DNA of 64,000 nucleotides, taken from positions 1-64,000 of the forward strand of contig JBBECO010000199.1 in the NCBI GenBank assembly GCA_040881785.1, read 5' to 3'. Below, piece after piece: positions 7,745 to 15,510 of this stretch. Every line of letters starts with the position of its first letter. Within the stretch, counting starts at the first letter, position 1. Position numbers and translations under genes: made by a program. A model generated the notes under the pieces. That model searched no databases and was not told the DNA's origin. It worked only from the letters and a program-made list of their open reading frames with translations. Origin of the DNA: JACDCA01 sp040881785 (GTDB lineage: Bacteria > Acidobacteriota > Vicinamibacteria > Vicinamibacterales > 2-12-FULL-66-21).

Positions 7745-9271
7745 GTGGAAGGTAATCCGTTTCTCGACGGCCTTCGCATCGAGCCGGCGCCTGGCGCCGC
7801 CGCGCTCGTCATCTTCGGGGCGTCCGGCGATCTCACGCGGCGCAAGCTCCTCCCGGCGATCTATCAGCTCATGACGGCCCACCGGCTGCCGCCGCGGCTC
7901 TCGATCATCGGCGTCGCCAAGACACCGATGGACGACGAATCCTTTCGGCGGGAGCTGGCCGACAGCCTTCGCGAGTTCGCGGATGTGGACAGCGGGGACG
8001 CGGTGGCGCAGTCACTGGCCGGCAATCTGCACTATCTCCAGGGCGATCTGGAAGACGGGGTCCTCTACGAACGCCTGGCGGCCCGGCTCACCGAGGTGGC
8101 GCCGGGTGCGGGCGTGCTGTTCTACCTGGCGATTCCGCCGTCGATCGGCCCGGCGGTCATCGGACGCCTCGGCGCGGCCGGCCTGACGACCGAAGCCGAC
8201 GCCGCGCAGTGGCGGCGGGTCATCGTCGAAAAGCCGTTCGGCTCCGATCTGGCGAGCGCCAGGCACCTGAATCATGTCCTGCACGAGCATTGCAGCGAGC
8301 CGCAGATTTTCCGGATCGATCACTACCTCGGGAAGGAGACCGTGCAGAACCTGCTGGTCTTCCGTTTCGGCAACGGCATGTTCGAACCGATCTGGAACCG
8401 GCGGTACATCGATCACGTGCAGATTACCGCCGCCGAAACGGTCGGCGTCGAACAGCGCGCGGGCTACTACGACTCGGCGGGGGCGTTGCGCGACATGGTC
8501 CAGAACCACCTCATGCAGCTGCTCACGCTGATTGCGATGGAGCCGCCCGTCGCCTTCACGGCCGACAGCGTCCGCGACCGCAAGATGGACGCGCTGCTCT
8601 CCGTGCAGCCCGTGATCGATCCGGCGTCCGGGAGCGGGCTCGAGAACGTGGTGCGCGCGCAATATGCGGCCGGCTGGGTGGACGGCCGGGAAGTCGCCGG
8701 GTACCGTGATGAGCCGGGTGTGCAGGGCACGTCCACGACCGAGACGTTCGTCGCGTTGCGCCTGGCACTGGACAGCTGGCGCTGGGCCGGCGTGCCGTTC
8801 TATCTCAGGACGGGCAAGCACCTGCCCAAGCGTGTCACCGAGATCGCGATCCAGTTCAAGCGTCCGCCGCTGCACATCTTCAAGCAGGTGAGTGCGACGC
8901 CCGTCGCCCCGAACCTTCTGATCATCAACGTCCAGCCCGACGAGGGGATTTCGCTGCGCTTCGAAGCGAAGCTGCCCGGCACGCGGATGCAGATCGCCCC
9001 GGTGATGATGAACTTCCGTTACGGCGCCGCCTTCGGCGGCGAGGTGCCCGAGGCGTACGAAACGCTGCTCCTCGACGCGCTCATCGGGGATTCGACGCTG
9101 TTTGCCCGCCACGATTTCGTCGAGACCTCATGGGCCCTGATTTCGCCTATTCATGACGCGTGGCGGAGGGAAGGGGCCGACACGATCCCGGCGTACGAAG
9201 CCGGGGAATGGGGACCGCCGGAAGCGCGCGCGCTCATGGCCCGCGACGGCTATCGCTGGAGGACGCTGTGA
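7745..9271 (+). CDS. zwf: Glucose-6-phosphate 1-dehydrogenase
   Basis: A 508-residue GTG-start enzyme that oxidises glucose 6-phosphate to 6-phosphogluconolactone with NADP. The dinucleotide-binding motif GASGDLTRRK is at 25-34 and the catalytic signature RIDHYLGKE at 190-198. The length is typical. Its stop overlaps the GTG of opcA (GTGA), and gnd follows, giving an oxidative pentose phosphate operon. Confidence 0.96.
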   Translation: MEGNPFLDGLRIEPAPGAAALVIFGASGDLTRRKLLPAIYQLMTAHRLPPRLSIIGVAKTPMDDESFRRELADSLREFADVDSGDAVAQSLAGNLHYLQGDLEDGVLYERLAARLTEVAPGAGVLFYLAIPPSIGPAVIGRLGAAGLTTEADAAQWRRVIVEKPFGSDLASARHLNHVLHEHCSEPQIFRIDHYLGKETVQNLLVFRFGNGMFEPIWNRRYIDHVQITAAETVGVEQRAGYYDSAGALRDMVQNHLMQLLTLIAMEPPVAFTADSVRDRKMDALLSVQPVIDPASGSGLENVVRAQYAAGWVDGREVAGYRDEPGVQGTSTTETFVALRLALDSWRWAGVPFYLRTGKHLPKRVTEIAIQFKRPPLHIFKQVSATPVAPNLLIINVQPDEGISLRFEAKLPGTRMQIAPVMMNFRYGAAFGGEVPEAYETLLLDALIGDSTLFARHDFVETSWALISPIHDAWRREGADTIPAYEAGEWGPPEARALMARDGYRWRTL

Positions 9272-10101
9272 ACGCGCGGCCCGCCCGCGCCGAGACGGCC
9301 ACCGTCATCGCGGTCGCCTCCGGCGACGCGCGGCACGAGGTGTACGCCGCGCTCGAGACGCTGATCCGCACGGCCGGCGTCCGGCCGGCCGTCCTCACGC
9401 TTGGCACCGAGTCGGAACCCCAGCGTACCGACCGGGGCGGGACGACCGTGATCGACGGCCTCGTCACGCGATACCTGAACAACGCGGTCGCGTCGCTGAG
9501 GCTCTCGAGTCTTCCCGCCGTGGCGTGGTGGCGCGAGCCGTCTCCTGAGGGGCTGACGGAACTAGCGGACCTGGTGGATCGGCTGGTCCTCGATGTCGAA
9601 GACCCGACGGCCGTGTGGGGCCTGGTGCCCGACCTCGCCGGCCGCACCGCGGTGAGCGACCTGCGCTGGACGCGGCTGACGCGGTGGCGCGACCTGTTCG
9701 CGCAGTTCTTCGACCTGCCCGAGGTCCGCCAGGCGTCGGACGCGTTCACCCATCTGGAGGTCAGCGGCGGTGATCGTCATGCGCTGCGCCTGCTGGCGGG
9801 CTGGATCACGTCGCGGCTCCCCGGAGGCGGACGGCTCGACGTCTCGATCGAGGCCGACCGCCGCGCCGCGCCCATCCGCACGGTTCGTCTCGCGCACCAG
9901 GCGAGCGCGCTGGCGCTGCGGCTGCTGCCCGACGACACCTGCATCGAAACGACGGTGAGCCTGGCGGGCACCCCGGCGTCCTCGCGGGTGGTGTCGGCCG
10001 GCGACCAGCGGCTCGCGGCGCTGCTCGGCGAGGAACTGAGAGTGCGGTCGCGCGACATCGCGTTCGAAGACGCCGTCGCCGCCGCGGGAAGGATCGGATG
10101 A
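9268..10101 (+). CDS. opcA: Glucose-6-phosphate dehydrogenase assembly protein OpcA
   Basis: A 277-residue protein with the OpcA layout: an N-terminal half ending in LPAVAWWREP followed by a C-terminal alpha/beta half. OpcA is an allosteric or assembly partner of Zwf, known best in cyanobacteria and actinobacteria. The GTG at 9268 is chosen because it overlaps the zwf stop by four bases. The gnd start in turn overlaps its stop by four. Gene position strongly supports the assignment. Confidence 0.85.
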   Translation: MNARPARAETATVIAVASGDARHEVYAALETLIRTAGVRPAVLTLGTESEPQRTDRGGTTVIDGLVTRYLNNAVASLRLSSLPAVAWWREPSPEGLTELADLVDRLVLDVEDPTAVWGLVPDLAGRTAVSDLRWTRLTRWRDLFAQFFDLPEVRQASDAFTHLEVSGGDRHALRLLAGWITSRLPGGGRLDVSIEADRRAAPIRTVRLAHQASALALRLLPDDTCIETTVSLAGTPASSRVVSAGDQRLAALLGEELRVRSRDIAFEDAVAAAGRIG

Positions 10102-11498
10102 ACCACTCGGCGTTCGGCGTGATCGGTTTGGGGACGATGGGACGCAATCTGGCGCTGAACATCGAGTCGAGAGGCGTCACCGTCGCGGTCTGGAACCGCG
10201 AGATCGAGTGGACGGAGGCCTTCGTCCAGGAGCACGCGGGACGAGGGTTCACCGGTGAGAAGACGCTCGAGGCGTTCGTCGCGGCCGTCGCGCGGCCGCG
10301 CCGGCTGCTCATGATGATTCCCGCCGGCCAGCCCATCGACGACATGATCGCGCGCCTGCGGCCGCTGCTCGATCGCGGCGACGTCCTGATCGACGGTGGC
10401 AACTCGTGGTTCGAAGATACCGCGCGCCGCGAGACGGCGCTCGGGGCTGACGGGCTGCATTTTGTCGGCTGCGGCGTGTCGGGCGGCGAGGACGGGGCCC
10501 GCCACGGCCCATCCCTCATGCCCGGCGGGTCGTCGGTGGCGTGGGCGCAGCTGCGACCGGTCCTCGAGGCGATTGCCGCGGTGACCGAGGCCGGTCCCTG
10601 TGTGACGCATGTCGGGCCGGGGGGTGCCGGTCACTTCGTCAAGATGGTCCACAACGGCATCGAGTACGCCGACATGCAGTTGATCGCGGAGAGCTGGGAC
10701 CTGATGCGGCGGGGCGCTGGCCTGACGGCCGGCGAGACGGCGGACATCTTCCAAACCTGGAACGAGGGCCCGCTCGAATCCTTCCTCGTCGAGCTCACGG
10801 CCCGGGTCTGCCGTGTGCCGGACCCGGTCACCGGGGCGCCCCTCGTGGACGTCGTGCTCGACAAGGCCGGTCAGAAAGGCACGGGCCGATGGACCGTCAG
10901 CGCGGCGCTCGAGCTCGGGATCGCGGTGCCGACCATCGCCGCCGCGCTGGACGCCCGCGTCCTGTCGAGCCTGAAGGAGGAACGTGTCGCGGCCGCACGG
11001 GTGCTGGCCGGGCCGCCACCCGATGTGCCGGACGGTCGCGAGGCACTGCTGCGCGATCTGTCGGATGCTCTGTACGGGTCGCGGATTTGCGCCTATGCGC
11101 AGGGGTTCTCGCTGATCGGCGCCGCGTCGGCCGCGCACGACTGGAACATCGACCTCGCCGAGATCGCGCGCATCTGGAAAGGGGGCTGCATCATCCGGGC
11201 GCGCCTGCTGGATCCCTTGCGGCAGGCCTTCGCAACGATCCCGGCGCTGCCCAGCGCCCTGCTCGCGCCGGCGCTCGCCGACGCGCTCATGGCGTCGCAG
11301 GCGGCCTGGCGGCGCACGCTGGGCCGCGCGACGGCCGCGGGCGTTCCCGCACCCGCGCATGCCAGCGCGCTTGCGTACTTCGACAGCTACCGGTCACCGC
11401 GCCTGCCTCAGAACCTGACACAGGCGCAACGCGATGTATTCGGCGCGCACACCTACGAACGCATCGATCAAGCCGGAAAGCACCATTCGGACTGGTGA
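10098..11498 (+). CDS. gnd: 6-phosphogluconate dehydrogenase, decarboxylating
   Basis: A 466-residue enzyme converting 6-phosphogluconate to ribulose 5-phosphate and CO2. The Rossmann motif GLGTMG is at 10-15, GCGVSGGEDGARHGPSLMPG is the substrate loop, and the catalytic lysine is Lys182 in KMVHNGIEY. The C-terminus (FGAHTYERID) carries the family tail that reaches into the partner subunit. It is the last gene of the zwf-opcA-gnd operon. No glucose-specific lactonase (pgl) is seen in the window. Confidence 0.96.
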   Translation: MNHSAFGVIGLGTMGRNLALNIESRGVTVAVWNREIEWTEAFVQEHAGRGFTGEKTLEAFVAAVARPRRLLMMIPAGQPIDDMIARLRPLLDRGDVLIDGGNSWFEDTARRETALGADGLHFVGCGVSGGEDGARHGPSLMPGGSSVAWAQLRPVLEAIAAVTEAGPCVTHVGPGGAGHFVKMVHNGIEYADMQLIAESWDLMRRGAGLTAGETADIFQTWNEGPLESFLVELTARVCRVPDPVTGAPLVDVVLDKAGQKGTGRWTVSAALELGIAVPTIAAALDARVLSSLKEERVAAARVLAGPPPDVPDGREALLRDLSDALYGSRICAYAQGFSLIGAASAAHDWNIDLAEIARIWKGGCIIRARLLDPLRQAFATIPALPSALLAPALADALMASQAAWRRTLGRATAAGVPAPAHASALAYFDSYRSPRLPQNLTQAQRDVFGAHTYERIDQAGKHHSDW

Positions 11499-11561
11499 TC
11501 AGGCCCCGGCCTTGCAGTTCACGACCGCCACAGGATGGCACCAGAAGTCATCTCAAACAGG

Positions 11562-11672
11562 CCCTCGCGACCCCGCGAGCGAGCGACGCGAGCGAGCCAC
11601 GCGGCCGGAGCGAGCCGGCGAAGCGGCGAGCGAGGGCGCGTGTAGGGGAGTCCGAGGGGCGAAGCCCCTCGG
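11562..11672. repeat. GAGCGAG repeat cluster plus TGTAG-led hairpin
   Basis: Four copies of GAGCGAG start at 11577, 11590, 11608 and 11628. They are bounded by an inverted pair, CCCTCGC (11562-11568) and GCGAGGG (11630-11636). TGTAG (11641-11645) follows, then a perfect 9-bp hairpin, CCGAGGGGC (11652-11660), GAA loop, GCCCCTCGG (11664-11672). It fills most of the gap between gnd and the CBS-domain gene. The hairpin ends 9 bases before that gene's ribosome binding site, so a cis-regulatory role is possible. Confidence 0.55.
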
Positions 11673-11690
11673 TAAGACTTGGAGGATTGC

Positions 11691-12134
11691 ATGCCGAAAT
11701 GTAGCGAAGTCATGACGCGGGAGCCGGCCTGTTGCGAGCCGGGCGAATCGATCAGCCGGGTGGCGGCCACCATGAAGCGCGAAGACGTGGGTTCCGTGCC
11801 CGTCGTCGAGTCGCATGAAGACAAGAAGCTCGTCGGCATCATCACGGACCGCGACATTGTCGTGAAGATCCTCGCCGACGGCGGCGACGTGGCGCGCGCG
11901 ACGGTCAGGGACGCGATGACGGCCAGCCCGGTCTGCTGTGCTGAAGACGACTCGATCGACAAGGCCGTCAAGATCATGAGCGAGCAGCAGGTCCGGCGGG
12001 TGCCCATCGTGGATGAGCAGGGACGCTTGCGCGGGATTATTGCCCAGGCGGATGTGGCCACCCGGGTCAACCGCGACGAAACCACCGGCGAGCTCGTCGA
12101 AGCGATTTCGGAACCGGGGCTCGCTCGTAAATGA
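11691..12134 (+). CDS. Two-CBS-domain protein
   Basis: A 147-residue protein made of a tandem CBS (Bateman) module, roughly 3-62 and 70-130, with typical MTREPACCEP, VGIITDRDIVVKIL and VRRVPIVDEQGRLRGIIAQAD blocks. Such modules bind adenine nucleotides and sense energy state. The ATG at 11691 is preferred because GGAGG (11681-11685) lies 5 bases before it. It stands alone between gnd and the gas vesicle operon on the same strand. A regulatory link to that operon is conceivable but is only inferred from position. Confidence 0.85.
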   Translation: MPKCSEVMTREPACCEPGESISRVAATMKREDVGSVPVVESHEDKKLVGIITDRDIVVKILADGGDVARATVRDAMTASPVCCAEDDSIDKAVKIMSEQQVRRVPIVDEQGRLRGIIAQADVATRVNRDETTGELVEAISEPGLARK

Positions 12135-12202
12135 GGCAGGCAGGCCGGGGGCCGAACACAACTCATCCATATAAACCTTCCACAATGGCGGGTTGCCTGC
12201 CT
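12134..12202. promoter_or_regulatory. Long-range inverted repeat upstream of the gas vesicle operon
   Basis: AGGCAGGCA (12134-12142) and TGCCTGCCT (12194-12202) are perfect complements 51 bases apart. The right arm overlaps the proposed -35 region of the gas vesicle promoter. It could be a regulator site, a looping site or a terminator for the CBS gene; none can be chosen from sequence. Confidence 0.4.
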
Positions 12203-12221
12203 ATAGGGCGTGAGTTATAGT
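12193..12221 (+). promoter_or_regulatory. Candidate sigma-70-like promoter of the gas vesicle operon
   Basis: TTGCCT (12193-12198) and TATAGT (12216-12221) are separated by 17 bases. Transcription would start about 12228, only a few bases before the ATG at 12232, implying a leaderless or nearly leaderless mRNA. This agrees with the absence of a Shine-Dalgarno sequence before that ATG. A second AT-rich box, TATAAA at 12170-12175, would give a longer leader but lacks a convincing -35. Confidence 0.4.
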
Positions 12222-12231
12222 CGCTTGCCAC

Positions 12232-12561
12232 ATGGCTCTCGACCTTCCACCATCCCATCATCGCGCCAGCGGCCTCGTGGACGTCCTCGACCGGGTCCTC
12301 GACAAGGGGCTGGTCATTGCGGGCGATATCAAGGTGTCGCTGGCGGAGGTCGAGCTCCTTACCATCAGAATCCGGCTAATCATCTGTTCTCTCGACAAGG
12401 CCCAGGAGATCGGGCTCGACTGGTGGCGGTACGACCGCGAGCTGTCGCCCGGCGCCCGTCGAGAGGCCCTCGCCGACCACGATGAGCTTCGCGCGCAGAT
12501 GCGTCAGCTGGAAGAACGCGTGGCTGCGCTGACACCGAAGAAGACAAAACGCCGCAGGTAA
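12232..12561 (+). CDS. gvpJ: Gas vesicle protein GvpJ
   Basis: A 109-residue GvpA-family protein. The core (about 13-65) reads GLVDVLDRVLDKGLVIAGDI, then an ELLTIRIRLI stretch, then EIGLDWW. The IAGDI, ELLT-KIRL and EIG-DWW features are those of GvpJ rather than the main shell protein. A charged, coiled-coil-prone tail follows (70-109, ending KKTKRRR). GvpJ is a minor protein needed for vesicle nucleation or tip formation. It is the first gene of the operon and is followed 33 bases later by gvpA. Confidence 0.88.
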   Translation: MALDLPPSHHRASGLVDVLDRVLDKGLVIAGDIKVSLAEVELLTIRIRLIICSLDKAQEIGLDWWRYDRELSPGARREALADHDELRAQMRQLEERVAALTPKKTKRRR

Positions 12562-12594
12562 GGTCCCGGAGACCCGCACAGGCAGGAGCAAAGA

Positions 12595-12927
12595 ATGGCA
12601 GTTGAACGAGCAGCAGGCGGCACCAGTCTCATCGACGTGCTGGACCGCGTTCTGGACAAGGGCATCGTCATCGATGCCTGGGTTCGCGTATCGCTCGTCG
12701 GGATCGACCTGATTACCGTCGAAGCCCGCATCGTCGTCGCATCCATCGACACGTACCTGAAGTATTCGGAAGCGGTCGGTCAGGTGTCGTCGGCGTCCCG
12801 CCCCCAGCTTGAACCCACGGCCGCGCATCAGAGCCTTCTCGCCGAGAACGTGGCGCTGCGTGCGGAGCTGGCGGCGGTCAAGGGGAACCGCGCTCCCGCC
12901 CGCCGGAGAAGAGTCCTCGAAGGGTAA
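12595..12927 (+). CDS. gvpA: Major gas vesicle structural protein GvpA
   Basis: A 110-residue protein whose first 62 residues are a near-canonical GvpA: SLIDVLDRVLDKGIVIDAWV, then SLVGIDLITVEARIVVASID, then TYLKYSEAVG. GvpA polymerises into the gas-permeable, water-excluding vesicle wall. AGGAG lies 7-12 bases upstream of the ATG. A 48-residue polar and basic tail (ending PARRRRVLEG) extends beyond the usual roughly 70-residue form. The tail may stay on the outer face of the vesicle, but that is inference. Confidence 0.93.
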   Translation: MAVERAAGGTSLIDVLDRVLDKGIVIDAWVRVSLVGIDLITVEARIVVASIDTYLKYSEAVGQVSSASRPQLEPTAAHQSLLAENVALRAELAAVKGNRAPARRRRVLEG

Positions 12928-12930
12928 CGG

Positions 12931-15057
12931 GTGCATCCGTCGCTCTCTCCCACCGCGGAGATGCCGGTGGTCGATCTGGAAGGGAGACTCGCCCTTGCCG
13001 AGTTCCTGCTCTCCAGCACCGACCTTCAGGCATCCTCGCGCTGTGCGGTGGACTGGCTCGTCGCCCACAGCGACGTGGAACAGGCGGTCGTGGCCGTTGC
13101 CGACCTGCTCTCCGGTCAGGTGCTGCTCGTTGCCGAGCACGGAGTCACGTCGACGGCAATTGCCGACTTCTCGCTGAGCCGCGACGACGAGGGGCATCCG
13201 CTCATCGAAGCCCTCTCGCAGAGCGGGCCGACCTACTTCGAGCGAAAGACGGTTACCTTCCACTCGCCGCTCGAAGGTCCCTTTCACGCCATCCCCCTGC
13301 GGATTGACGACGATCAGGGTTCCCAGGGGCTGCTGCTCGCCAGTGCCAGGACGCCGCAGCTCGATCCGGAAGCGGCATGGCTGTCGAGGATCCTGGCGCG
13401 CCAGGTCGCGCGTCTATTGTCGCGCGCGACACTCGCGGAGACGCGGTTCGGCCAGGAGCGGATGCTGTTGTACAGCATCATCAACGCCGTCACCGACCCG
13501 ATTCTGCTGACCGACACCGAAGGCAAGCTGATCATCGCCAACACGCACGCGGAAAAGCTCTTTGCGGCACCCGAGGACGCGAGTGAAGGCTGGCGCCGGG
13601 CCGTCAGCCTGAACAACATGCTCTTTTCGGCGGCGCTCTCCACGAGCGCGATGGTGCACACGGAGCTGACGCGCCGGGAGCTGCTGCTCGTCGATCCTCT
13701 CGAGGGATCCGATCTGTTGTTCGAGCTCTTGAGCTCGCGCGCGAAAGACGAGCGGCAGGGCACCTACGTGGTCTCGATTCTTCGCAACGTCACGGACCTG
13801 GCGAGGGCCAAGGAGGAGATCGAGGAAAGCTACCGGACGCTACGCGTCGCGCAGGCCGAGGTCCGGGACGAACGGCACCGTCTCGAGCTGATCATCGACT
13901 CGGTGGCCGATCCGATCATCGTGACGGACCCCGAGGGGGATATTGTGCTCATGAACGATCCGGCCGAGCGCATGTTCACCGTTCCGCCGAGCCCGGGCGA
14001 TCTCGCTCAGCGGCGTGTACGCACCAACGGCGCCCATCTGACGTCGTTCGTCTCGAACGTGCTGACGCGCAGCGGTGAATCGCGATACCGGGGCGAGCTC
14101 CAGCTGATCGACCCGCTCACCGGGCGGGCGGCGCCGGTGGAAGGGCTCGCCGGCCAGATTCTCTCGGAACAGGGCGAGCTGATCTGGGTCGTGACGATCC
14201 TCCACGACCTGACCGAGGCCATCGAGAAGGCGAAGCTGTACGAGCAGTTGAAAGAGGCGTCGGCGGAGCTCGAACGGAAGGTTCAGGAGGCGACCGCGGA
14301 GCTTGCCGAACAGAATGAGCTGCTGCGGCGCCAGCACATTGCCCTGGAGCAGGCGTCGGCGCTCAAGTCGCAGTTCCTCGCGAACATGTCGCACGAGTTC
14401 AGGACGCCGCTGAATGCGATCCTGGGCTACACCCACATGCTGCTGCACGGCGTGTCGGGCGCCGTGACCGATGCCCAGCGCAAGAGCCTGTCGCGGATCG
14501 ACTCGAACTCGCGCCACCTGCTCGCGCTGATCAACGACATTCTCGACATCACCCGCATCGAGGCGGGGCGGATGCCGCTCACGCTGACCCGCTTTGCGAT
14601 GCCGGAGCTCGTGAACGAGGTGATGGCCGAGCTCGAGCCGATCATCAAGCGCTCGAACCTCGAGGTGTACGCGACGATTTCCGGCAGGCTGCCGCTGCTT
14701 CGCACCGATCGTTCCAAGGTCAAGCAGATCGTGCTGAACCTGTTGAGCAACGCTCTGAAGTTCACCCCGGCGGGCGCGGTCACCATCAAGGTCAGCCAGC
14801 GACCGTCCGCACAGACGATCCTCCTGGCGGTGACCGACACGGGTGTCGGGATCGCGCCCGAGGACCAGGGGAAGGTCTTCGAAGACTTCCGTCAGCTCGA
14901 CAGCTCACCGGCCCGCGGCTACGGCGGGACGGGCCTGGGCCTGTCGATCTGCCGGCGGCTGGCGCAGATGCTCGGCGGTACAATAGAGCTCGACAGTGAA
15001 ATCGGCCGGGGGTCGACCTTCACGTTGAGCCTTCCCATGAAATCCCGACGGCGATGA
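12931..15057 (+). CDS. Soluble multi-PAS sensor histidine kinase within the gas vesicle operon
   Basis: A 708-residue GTG-start protein with no membrane segment. A GAF-like region spans about 10-160, and PAS domains are near 180-300 (LLYSIINAVTDPILLTDTEG) and 310-435 (RLELIIDSVADPIIVTDPEG). A coiled coil (436-480) precedes a HisKA domain with the phospho-acceptor His in NMSHEFRTPLNAILGY. The HATPase domain shows N (NLLSNALKFT), G1 (DTGVGIAP) and G2 (GGTGLGLSICRRL) boxes. It starts 3 bases after gvpA, and its stop overlaps the response-regulator start. A cytosolic signal, such as redox state or a small molecule, is likely. Confidence 0.9.
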   Translation: MHPSLSPTAEMPVVDLEGRLALAEFLLSSTDLQASSRCAVDWLVAHSDVEQAVVAVADLLSGQVLLVAEHGVTSTAIADFSLSRDDEGHPLIEALSQSGPTYFERKTVTFHSPLEGPFHAIPLRIDDDQGSQGLLLASARTPQLDPEAAWLSRILARQVARLLSRATLAETRFGQERMLLYSIINAVTDPILLTDTEGKLIIANTHAEKLFAAPEDASEGWRRAVSLNNMLFSAALSTSAMVHTELTRRELLLVDPLEGSDLLFELLSSRAKDERQGTYVVSILRNVTDLARAKEEIEESYRTLRVAQAEVRDERHRLELIIDSVADPIIVTDPEGDIVLMNDPAERMFTVPPSPGDLAQRRVRTNGAHLTSFVSNVLTRSGESRYRGELQLIDPLTGRAAPVEGLAGQILSEQGELIWVVTILHDLTEAIEKAKLYEQLKEASAELERKVQEATAELAEQNELLRRQHIALEQASALKSQFLANMSHEFRTPLNAILGYTHMLLHGVSGAVTDAQRKSLSRIDSNSRHLLALINDILDITRIEAGRMPLTLTRFAMPELVNEVMAELEPIIKRSNLEVYATISGRLPLLRTDRSKVKQIVLNLLSNALKFTPAGAVTIKVSQRPSAQTILLAVTDTGVGIAPEDQGKVFEDFRQLDSSPARGYGGTGLGLSICRRLAQMLGGTIELDSEIGRGSTFTLSLPMKSRRR

Positions 15058-15497
15058 CTGAATCGAAGGACGCCCCGCTGGTGCTCGTCGTGGAGGACTA
15101 TCAGGACGCCCGTGAAATGTACTCGGCCTACCTGCAATTCTCCGGATACCGCGTCGCGGAAGCCACCAACGGTCTCGAGGCAATCGAGCAGGCGAATGTC
15201 CTGATGCCTGACATCATCCTCATGGACCTGGCCCTCCCGAAGATGGACGGGTGGGAGGCTACCCGTCGCCTCAAACTCGACCACGCGACCCGGCACATCC
15301 CGATCGTGGCGCTCACCGGACATGCGCTCGCCGGTCATGCCGAAGGCGCGCGCCAGGCCGGCTGCGATTCGTTCGTGACGAAGCCCTGCCTCCCCGACGC
15401 ACTTGTCGCGGAGATCAAGCGTATGCTCGCCTTGCAGGATCACGGCGGTGGATCAGCCAAACGCGGCCGGACCCCCGGCCGTGGCCGGGCGTTGTAG
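15054..15497 (+). CDS. Single-domain response regulator
   Basis: A 147-residue receiver domain: acidic pocket VVEDYQDARE, phosphorylation site Asp in IILMDLALPKMDGWEATR, then the switch Thr and Lys (IVALTGHA, FVTKPC). The C-terminal 25 residues are Gly/Arg-rich and carry no DNA-binding domain. It overlaps the kinase gene by four bases, so the two form a pair. Output must be by protein contact or phosphotransfer, since there is no effector domain. Confidence 0.9.
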   Translation: MTESKDAPLVLVVEDYQDAREMYSAYLQFSGYRVAEATNGLEAIEQANVLMPDIILMDLALPKMDGWEATRRLKLDHATRHIPIVALTGHALAGHAEGARQAGCDSFVTKPCLPDALVAEIKRMLALQDHGGGSAKRGRTPGRGRAL

Positions 15498-15510
15498 ATA
15501 AGCAGAACTC

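Noticed and set aside
11679..11690. TTG at 11679 as the start of the CBS-domain protein
   Set aside because: It overlaps the GGAGG site at 11681-11685, which is better placed for the ATG at 11691.
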